Origin: an uncultured Bacilli bacterium
GTDB taxonomy: Bacteria > Bacillota_I > Bacilli_A > RF39 > UBA660
Reading direction: 5' to 3'
DNA: 19,650 nt
NCBI GenBank assembly: GCA_947631895.1
Contig: CANRMU010000003.1
Location: 1 to 19,650 of the forward strand
Position numbers and translations under genes: made by a program
The notes under the pieces: generated by a model
What the model was told of the DNA's origin: nothing
Seen by the model: only the letters and a program-made list of their open reading frames with translations
The model's database searches: none
In this document: positions 14,596-19,650 of the stretch, piece by piece
Numbering within the stretch: position 1 is the stretch's first letter
How the letters are laid out: every line of letters begins with the position of its first letter

Positions 14596-16692
14596 ATGTT
14601 TGGAAAAATTAAGTATATTAGTGAATCTGCAGCACATGTTGAAAATACATTGCGCGCTGATGAATCAACTGATTTAATGAATTTACATGTTATTTTTGAA
14701 GCTCCTAATCAAAGAATTTTAGGGGAAGTAGCAGAGATAAATCCTGATAATATTAAAATTACTTTTTTAGGAGAATATATTGATGATCGTTATGTTAATG
14801 GGGTAATTAGAAAACCTTTAATTTCTAGTAAAATAAGAGTTATAAATCAAACTGAGTTACAAAAACTTATTGGAACTAAAGATCAAAATTCTTTTGAACT
14901 TGGTAAAAGTGCTATTTATAAAAATTATACTGTATATCCAAGTATTAATGATTTTTTTTCAAATCACTTCTTTATATGTGGTAACTCTGGTTCTGGTAAA
15001 ACTCATGGGGTTTCTAGAATTATTCAAAATGTTTTTAAAGATGTTGAAGTTATAAAGAAAAATTCTAATATTTTCTTATTTGATGCATATGGTGAATATA
15101 AACATGCATTTAGGTCAATTAATCAATATAATCCAGATTATCAATATAAATTTATAACTTCAAATATTCAAGAATCAAGTGATGTACCTCTAGAAATTCC
15201 AATGTGTTTATTAAAACTTGATGATATGGCTTTATTATTACAGGCATCTACACATAGTCAATTACCAATTATTGAAAGAACAATTAGACTTGCTAAAATA
15301 TTTTCCCAAAATAATAAAGAAAGTGAAACATATAAAAACCATTTAATAGCAAAAGCTCTTTTAGCTATCTTATTTAGTAATCAAACTACTGCTCAAAAGA
15401 AAAATCAAATTTTTACGATTATTGAAACATGTCATACGCCTGATTTTAATTTTGATTCCAGAATTGCGGGTATTGGTTTTTCAAGAAGTTTTGCTGAATG
15501 TTTTGAAATAGATTCAAATGGTAATTTTGGAGAATCTGTTTTAATTACTGATTATATTTTAAAACATATAAATGAAGAATTAGAAGAAACTAAAGAACCA
15601 GAAACTTATTCTTATTCAATGTTAGATTTTTCTAAAGCTTTAGAATTTACTTTAATTAGTGAAGGTTTCTTAAATAATAGGGCTGTAGCTGATGATGCAA
15701 CTATTCTTAAAGTAAGAATTAGTTTTATATTAAATACTAAAGTTGGAAATTATTTTGTTAATAAAGGATTTATTACTCCTGAAGAATTTGCTAAAAATTT
15801 AGTTGTTTTAAATGGTAAAAAAGCTCAGATAATTAATATTAATTTAGAAGATGTTGATGATGTTTACGCTAAAGTTATAGTTAAAATTTTTTGCCGAATT
15901 ATTTTTGATTATACTAAAAGTTTGCAAGATAGGGCTAGTATGCCATGTCATTTAATATTAGAAGAAGCTCATAGATATATTCAAAGTGATAATGATACAT
16001 TTTTACTTGGTTATAATATTTTTGATCGAATTGCTAAAGAAGGACGTAAATATGGGACTTTATTAGGAATAATTTCACAAAGACCAGTAGAAATAAGTGA
16101 TACGGTTGTTGCTCAAGTATCAAATTTCTTGATTTTTAAAATGACCCATCCTAAGGATTTAAAATATATTGAAGAAATGTTACCTAATATTTCAGCTGAT
16201 GTTATTGAAAAACAAAAAACATTACAACCTGGTAGTTGTGTAGCTTTTGGTGGAGCTTTTAAAATTCCAATGATTATTAGAATGGCAATGCCTGAACCTC
16301 CTCCTTATTCATCTAACTGTAATGTTAAGAGTTGTTGGTCAAAAGATATTAATATGGGTACTACTAGTAGTAATGATAATGGTCAAATATATATTTCACC
16401 AAATCAAAATAATCAACAATTTGTAAATAATGGGCCAATTAATCAACCAGTAAATAATCAAAATATTGGAGCTAAAGCTTCTATAACAATTCCAACTGAT
16501 AATGGTCAAAATAATAATGTTAGTCCAGTTAATAATTTAAATGTTAAAGAAGCAATTAATCCAAATGTTGGGCTTAATTTTAATAATATTCCAAATCAGC
16601 CTACAATACCTAATCAAAATGTGATGCCTAGTCAAAATCAGCCTGTAAATAATCCTAATAATAAATTTTTTCAAGGTGGTAGTGCTGTTTAA
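14596..16692 (+). CDS. HerA-type P-loop ATPase (DUF87) with Asn/Gln-rich tail
   Basis: The 698 residues hold an N-terminal HAS-barrel-like domain (1-~110), then a HerA/FtsK-type P-loop ATPase: Walker A GNSGSGKTHG at 129-138, Walker B HLILEEAH at 452-459 (E456/E457), EGRKYGTLLGIISQRP with a probable arginine finger (R484) and the SQRP sensor motif. HerA proteins form hexameric DNA translocases, usually paired with the NurA nuclease. Neither NurA nor a Sir2- or DUF4297-type partner is adjacent; the neighbours are housekeeping genes, which argues against a defence cassette. From about residue 590 the protein ends in a low-complexity tail rich in Asn, Gln and Pro, not part of the ATPase. ATG 14596 follows GATGGGTG. 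The function in this organism is inferred as DNA processing or segregation. Confidence 0.85.
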   Translation: MFGKIKYISESAAHVENTLRADESTDLMNLHVIFEAPNQRILGEVAEINPDNIKITFLGEYIDDRYVNGVIRKPLISSKIRVINQTELQKLIGTKDQNSFELGKSAIYKNYTVYPSINDFFSNHFFICGNSGSGKTHGVSRIIQNVFKDVEVIKKNSNIFLFDAYGEYKHAFRSINQYNPDYQYKFITSNIQESSDVPLEIPMCLLKLDDMALLLQASTHSQLPIIERTIRLAKIFSQNNKESETYKNHLIAKALLAILFSNQTTAQKKNQIFTIIETCHTPDFNFDSRIAGIGFSRSFAECFEIDSNGNFGESVLITDYILKHINEELEETKEPETYSYSMLDFSKALEFTLISEGFLNNRAVADDATILKVRISFILNTKVGNYFVNKGFITPEEFAKNLVVLNGKKAQIININLEDVDDVYAKVIVKIFCRIIFDYTKSLQDRASMPCHLILEEAHRYIQSDNDTFLLGYNIFDRIAKEGRKYGTLLGIISQRPVEISDTVVAQVSNFLIFKMTHPKDLKYIEEMLPNISADVIEKQKTLQPGSCVAFGGAFKIPMIIRMAMPEPPPYSSNCNVKSCWSKDINMGTTSSNDNGQIYISPNQNNQQFVNNGPINQPVNNQNIGAKASITIPTDNGQNNNVSPVNNLNVKEAINPNVGLNFNNIPNQPTIPNQNVMPSQNQPVNNPNNKFFQGGSAV

Positions 16693-16698
16693 TGTTAT

Positions 16699-16727
16699 TT
16701 GCTATTTTAGATTATTTTTGCTACAAT
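16699..16727 (+). promoter_or_regulatory. promoter of the 6S-like RNA
   Basis: TTGCTA (16699-16704) lies 17 nt before TACAAT (16722-16727), preceded by TGC (extended -10). The predicted start is at about 16734, exactly the 5' base of the long-range closing stem. Confidence 0.7.
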
Positions 16728-16733
16728 TAAATT

Positions 16734-16905
16734 ACCAAATGATAGTAAGATTTGCATAAAACCGACTATGGTGATACTTGGGAATCGGATTTCTATATGG
16801 TGTAGAAAACTAATCCATTAAGTGAATTAGGATCCTAAAGTATAGATATGATACCCACCTGCTGGAAAGCGGGATTTTATCACACTTACTTCTTTGGTTT
16901 TTTTT
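16734..16905 (+). ncRNA. ssrS: structured RNA, probably 6S RNA (ssrS)
   Basis: The stretch has no protein-coding frame but folds as one long arm. Closing stem: ACCAAA (16734-16739) with TTTGGT (16893-16898); AGTAAG (16744-16749) with CTTACT (16885-16890); ATAAAA (16756-16761) with TTTTAT (16875-16880). The open centre follows, with a side hairpin CCTGCT-GGAA-AGCGGG (16858-16873) on its 3' side. The distal arm pairs ATACTTGGGA (16774-16783) with TCCT-A-AAGTAT (16833-16843) and has apical hairpins. A run of eight T ends it. About 170 nt, a large central bubble and a 3'-side bubble hairpin are 6S features; 6S RNA mimics an open promoter and binds sigma-A RNA polymerase. From memory, the B. subtilis 6S-1 gene also lies beside tcdA (yrvM), which supports the call. 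No sequence alignment was possible. Confidence 0.72.
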
Positions 16906-16918
16906 ATTGGAGGAATTT

Positions 16919-17584
16919 ATGTTTGATAGATTAGAATTATTAATAGGAAATGATATTGAAAAATTAAAGAAAGCTAATATTTTACTTATAGGAATAGGTG
17001 GAGTAGGAGGATATGTTTTTGAATGTTTAATTAGAAGTGGGATAGAACATATAACTGTTATTGATTATGATAAATTTGAGATAACTAATTTAAATAGACA
17101 AATATTAGCAACTAAAGTTGTTTTAAATAAAAATAAGACTGATATAGCTTTAGAAAGAGCTAAATTAATTAATCCTAACTGTTATATTAAGCGAGTAAAT
17201 ATGGCTTTAAAGGAAGAAAATATGAAGGAATTAATAAGTGATTCTTATGATTATATTATTGATGCTTGTGATGATGTTTTAACGAAAATTAGTTTAATTA
17301 AATATGCAAAAGATTATAATTTAAAATTAATTTCTTGTATGGGAACTGCTAATAAAAAAAATCCGTTATTATTTAAAATAACGAATTTAGAGCAAACTTA
17401 TAATGATCCTTTAGCTAAAAAAATTAGAACATCTCTACCTAAAAGATATTTAAATACGAAAGTACTATGGAGTAGTGAAGTACCTTTAATTAAAGGAAAT
17501 CTTGGAACTTTTTGTGCAATTCCAATGACAGCAGGTGCTATAATTGCTCAGTACGTAATAAATGATTTATTAAAAAATTTATAA
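16919..17584 (+). CDS. tcdA: TcdA, tRNA threonylcarbamoyladenosine dehydratase
   Basis: TcdA, an E1-like ThiF/MoeB-family enzyme, uses ATP to cyclise t6A37 to ct6A in tRNA. Visible in the 221 residues: nucleotide loop GIGGVGG (25-31), VIDYDKFEITNLNRQ (47-61; Asp49/Asp51 and Arg60), DACDD (115-119), and the TcdA-type CMGTANKKNPLLFKI and PLAKKIR segments. The protein is shorter than the ~255-residue norm, lacking part of the C-terminal region. ATG 16919 has GGAGG (16909-16913) just upstream; TTG 16907 is part of that site. It follows the 6S-like RNA directly; the RNA terminator lies immediately before the ribosome binding site, so tcdA may depend on read-through or another promoter. MtaB at 4423 acts on the same base. 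Confidence 0.9.
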   Translation: MFDRLELLIGNDIEKLKKANILLIGIGGVGGYVFECLIRSGIEHITVIDYDKFEITNLNRQILATKVVLNKNKTDIALERAKLINPNCYIKRVNMALKEENMKELISDSYDYIIDACDDVLTKISLIKYAKDYNLKLISCMGTANKKNPLLFKITNLEQTYNDPLAKKIRTSLPKRYLNTKVLWSSEVPLIKGNLGTFCAIPMTAGAIIAQYVINDLLKNL

Positions 17585-18886
17585 GGAGGTTTTAAAAGGA
17601 TTTTCAATACTTCCATATTCTAATTTAGGATTAGAGTTTGGAAGTATTTTTATATTAGATTTTAGAAAGGCGACAGGATAAATTGTTCCGGGATAATATG
17701 AAGAATCGCGATAAGCACTACCAGTAGAATATACAAGATATGTAGAAACTGCCGAACTTGTATCAGCTGCAGGGGACATTGTCCAAATCCAACCCACTTT
17801 TGGCTTTAACCAATCGTTTGTGTTACAACTATTGTCTTTATAATAATACATATCATTTTCTAAACAGGTATTTCTTACTGTACCTCCTATAGCATAGCCG
17901 TAATCACTTGGATATATTAACCCTATATAGCCATCCCATGTTGTTTTTCTTTCTATTTCATCATTACACCTAATTAATCCTTTATTTTCACATAACTGCT
18001 TTCCATTATAAATATTTCGCTCTGCTTCATACATATATTTTGCTGTTTTTTTAGTTATATTGTACATTTCTATAGAAGTTCCGGTATTCCATCTTACTTT
18101 TGCTATCTTTTTCTTTGCTTCATCACTTATTCCACTACTAGTAAATTCACATGGTATATTTGTTTCACTTACATCATTATAACAACTTCCACTTTCTCCG
18201 TTCCAATACAAACTTTTTCCTATAACTGGTATTTCTTTATAAACATCTTGGGGATTTAATAGTTTCATTATATCTGCTTGACTCCATTCATTTACTCCAT
18301 AGCCATTATTTATTCCAGATTCACTACTATCATAACTATATGTTCCTATACTATCTGCTCTTATTATTTTTACTAAACTTTCTTGTTCTCCTTCATTATC
18401 TAAATTTGTTATATTATTCATTACACCAATTATTCGCCATAAACTCCCATCACCAATATCAATATAATTATTGGGACTAGCACCTACATATCTAATATTT
18501 TCATCATTTGTATCATCAGCTAATATATTAGTTGTATCACTATTAGCTAAATCTTTAATATAATCAGCAGCATTATATTCTCTAAAATATAAACTACATT
18601 TAGTTTTACTTTTACTTAAATTTTTGACAAGTGGTGCCCATTCTTCATCATTCCACATAACACTTGCTCCATTATCACATTTAGCATAAGAAAATACTAT
18701 ATTATCCTCATTATCTTTTAACGGCATAGAATTCAATTTTTCATTACCATTATAGAATGCAAAATAAACATTATCATTGTTAAAATAATCTAATTTTAAA
18801 GTTAAAATAGGTAATAATATCAAACCCAAAAATATAAAAATTATTTTTCTTATAAGCCCATTTTTATTTGTTATTTTTAATTTCAT
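17579..18886 (-). CDS. membrane-anchored surface protein, XRE-controlled
   Basis: A 435-residue protein with an N-terminal hydrophobic anchor (residues ~11-30, IRKIIFIFLGLILLPILTL), no clear cleavage site and no LPXTG, so probably a type II membrane protein facing out. The exported part (~110-435) has the conserved blocks of a surface-protein family common in gut Bacillota: LWRIIGVM, IRADSIGTYSYD, VNEWSQADIMKLLN, IGLIYPSDYGYA, WIWTMSP, YPVAFLKSNIKI, with many Cys. I cannot name the domain with certainty (DUF6273 or C-type-lectin-like are candidates). ATG 18886 follows AGGTGAAAAT; the in-frame ATG 18901 would place that ribosome binding site inside the gene. A strong promoter with two operators lies just upstream, and its 3' end overlaps tcdA by 6 nt. 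Confidence 0.85.
   Translation of the reverse strand: MKLKITNKNGLIRKIIFIFLGLILLPILTLKLDYFNNDNVYFAFYNGNEKLNSMPLKDNEDNIVFSYAKCDNGASVMWNDEEWAPLVKNLSKSKTKCSLYFREYNAADYIKDLANSDTTNILADDTNDENIRYVGASPNNYIDIGDGSLWRIIGVMNNITNLDNEGEQESLVKIIRADSIGTYSYDSSESGINNGYGVNEWSQADIMKLLNPQDVYKEIPVIGKSLYWNGESGSCYNDVSETNIPCEFTSSGISDEAKKKIAKVRWNTGTSIEMYNITKKTAKYMYEAERNIYNGKQLCENKGLIRCNDEIERKTTWDGYIGLIYPSDYGYAIGGTVRNTCLENDMYYYKDNSCNTNDWLKPKVGWIWTMSPAADTSSAVSTYLVYSTGSAYRDSSYYPGTIYPVAFLKSNIKILPNSNPKLEYGSIENPFKTSL
17606..17651 (+). terminator. intrinsic terminator of tcdA inside the convergent gene
   Basis: AATACTTCCA (17606-17615) pairs over 10 bp with TGGAAGTATT (17639-17648), and inside it TCTAAT pairs with ATTAGA. 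Five T follow. The whole hairpin is also codons of the minus-strand surface protein gene. Confidence 0.7.
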
Positions 18887-18905
18887 ATTTTCACCTACCA
18901 TAAAA

Positions 18906-18934
18906 AAGTATATACGTTTTACGCATATATGTCA
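18906..18934 (-). promoter_or_regulatory. sigma-A-type promoter of the surface protein gene
   Basis: On the minus strand TTGACA (18935-18930) is followed after exactly 17 nt by TATACT (18912-18907). This is the closest match to the consensus in the window. The two XRE operators overlap the -35 and the spacer/-10. Confidence 0.8.
18912..18926. promoter_or_regulatory. operator 2 (XRE site)
   Basis: ATACGTTTTACGCAT is a near-perfect palindrome with arms ATACG/CGCAT around five bases. It covers the spacer and -10 of the surface gene promoter. Confidence 0.65.
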
Positions 18935-18949
18935 ATACGTAAATCGTAT
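18935..18949. promoter_or_regulatory. operator 1 (XRE site)
   Basis: ATACGTAAATCGTAT is a palindrome with arms ATACG/CGTAT around TAAAT. Its centre is 23 bp from that of operator 2, about two helical turns. It abuts the -35 of the surface gene and lies just upstream of the XRE gene. Confidence 0.65.
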
Positions 18950-18982
18950 ATAAGCTAGAATATTTTTAAGCGAGATGATGAT

Positions 18983-19210
18983 ATGAATATTGAAAGATTA
19001 AAAGAAATAAGGGAAGATAAAGATTATAAACAAAGTGATATTGCTAAGGTTTTAAAAATTAGCCAAGCTCAATATTCAAGATGTGAAATGGGTATTAATC
19101 TAATTAGCTTAGAAAAGTTAAATAAACTTGCTGATTTTTATAATGTTAGTATTGATTATTTAGTAGGTAGAACTGATGAGCGAAAACCATATCCTAAAAG
19201 AAAAAAATGA
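18983..19210 (+). CDS. XRE-family transcriptional regulator
   Basis: A 75-residue single-domain regulator with a Cro/CI-type helix-turn-helix: helices around RLKEIREDKDYKQSDIAKVL and SQAQYSRCEMGINLISLEKL, ending LADFYNVSIDYLVGRTDE, a standard XRE ending, and a short basic tail (KPYPKRKK). It probably binds as a dimer to the two ATACG-N5-CGYAT operators in the 96-bp divergent region, repressing the surface protein gene and perhaps itself. The start is ATG 18983; the ribosome binding site is weak (GAG, 18972-18974). Its stop TGA lies within a terminator stem. Confidence 0.9.
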   Translation: MNIERLKEIREDKDYKQSDIAKVLKISQAQYSRCEMGINLISLEKLNKLADFYNVSIDYLVGRTDERKPYPKRKK

Positions 19211-19249
19211 AAATCATTTTAAATATTCTAATAAAAGATTTTCATTTTT
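19203..19249. terminator. bidirectional terminator, XRE gene and convergent gene
   Basis: AAAAATGAAAATC (19203-19215) pairs perfectly over 13 bp with GATTTTCATTTTT (19237-19249), with a 21-nt loop and T-rich flanks on both strands. The 5' arm holds the XRE stop codon and the loop and 3' arm encode the end of the gene at 19214. Confidence 0.75.
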
Positions 19250-19648
19250 ATTTTGATATATAATGGAATAGAGTAGGGTTATGATTGATAATTCATAATT
19301 GTTATTTTTTAAATAATTGTATAGTATTTCTAGCATTATATAACCTTCTACAGTATTATTTTCTAAAAAGTCTTTTGCTTTATTACGGTTACTTGAAAGA
19401 TAGGTTCCATAAGTAAAATTACGAGAATTTATACTTGTTCCGGTCATAAAATAATCACCAATTGTTCCATAAAGAATTTTAGGATTTAGGATTTCTTCTA
19501 AAGCTTTAGTTAAATATGTTGCCACTGATGAATAGGAATTAGTCTTGCCATATATAATTCCTGAACCAATAGCAATAATGTTTTTAAAAATACTATAAAA
19601 TTCTAAATTAGCTTCATATTCTTTATCAATAGATATATAATTTGGCAT
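19214..19648 (-). CDS. unknown protein, possibly cut by the window edge
   Basis: The visible 144 residues begin with MPNYISIDKEYE at ATG 19648, but only two bases of the window lie upstream, so the true start and the ribosome binding site may be outside. The sequence contains hydrophobic helix-like patches (FKNIIAIGSGIIYG; LSIITLLYSIIY), Asn/Tyr/Leu-rich, without a motif I recognise. It ends convergent with the XRE gene. Confidence 0.65.
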   Translation of the reverse strand: MPNYISIDKEYEANLEFYSIFKNIIAIGSGIIYGKTNSYSSVATYLTKALEEILNPKILYGTIGDYFMTGTSINSRNFTYGTYLSSNRNKAKDFLENNTVEGYIMLEILYNYLKNNNYELSIITLLYSIIYQNKNENLLLEYLK

Positions 19649-19650
19649 AA

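Noticed and set aside
14870..15055. Short plus-strand frame inside the HerA gene
   Set aside because: It overlaps the Walker A region of the ATPase in another frame and has no start signal.
14596..16692. HerA-based phage defence cassette
   Set aside because: No adjacent Sir2, DUF4297 or nuclease gene; neighbours are obgE, a small unknown gene, the 6S-like RNA and tcdA.
18983..19648. Toxin-antitoxin or prophage remnant around the XRE gene
   Set aside because: The convergent 144-aa frame has no toxin-like or phage feature, and the gene under the operators is a surface protein.

Overview
The window is very AT-rich, densely coded DNA, using TTG/GTG as well as ATG starts and AGGTGAT-type ribosome binding sites. 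Gene content is that of a low-GC Bacillota (Bacilli) with a cell wall: two FtsW/SpoVE-type SEDS proteins, MurG, MtaB, peptide deformylase, CvpA, thioredoxin, ObgE, TcdA and a 6S-like RNA, mixed with BspA-type (DUF285) surface proteins typical of gut-associated, poorly cultured Bacilli (RF39- or Erysipelotrichales-like; this placement is inference). TGA is an ordinary stop codon here (murG, cvpA, the XRE gene), so the genetic code is standard.

Layout: 2-1408, the 3' part of a BspA-like surface protein gene with a terminator; 1490-2572 ftsW-like (minus), divergent from murG (2705-3787) and a small membrane protein gene; 4423-6121 mtaB plus a small unknown gene; 6128-6679 def (minus); 6746-6920 a repeat cluster that looks like a tiny mobile-element remnant inserted in the promoter of a lipoprotein gene (6966-7463); 7480-8108 a decayed BspA-type surface protein gene; 8155-8346 a YjcZ-like mini membrane protein (minus); 8470-10656 a second SEDS gene, cvpA and trxA; 10746-12881 a large unknown protein; 12905-14179 obgE; 14176-14478 a small convergent unknown gene; 14596-16692 a HerA-type ATPase with an Asn/Gln-rich tail; 16734-16905 a structured RNA, probably 6S RNA; 16919-17584 tcdA; 17579-18886 a surface protein gene (minus), divergent from an XRE regulator (18983-19210) with two operator palindromes in between; 19214-19648 an unknown gene running to or past the right edge.

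Functional links: the SEDS proteins and MurG serve peptidoglycan synthesis (lipid II formation and polymerisation). MtaB and TcdA both modify t6A at tRNA position 37. ObgE acts in ribosome assembly and 6S RNA would tune RNA polymerase in stationary phase. The surface layer is the variable part: one apparently intact BspA-like gene, one pseudogene, and one surface protein gene under a dedicated XRE repressor. Many promoters share an extended -10 (TGN + TATAAT-like) followed by a very short leader.

Several long frames begin upstream of the likely start. Starts given here were moved to the codon with a properly spaced ribosome binding site. No tRNA, rRNA, CRISPR array or complete insertion sequence was seen. 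I found no convincing new multi-gene system; the best leads are the XRE-controlled surface gene, the promoter-inserted repeat element, the 6S-like RNA and the orphan HerA with its low-complexity tail.
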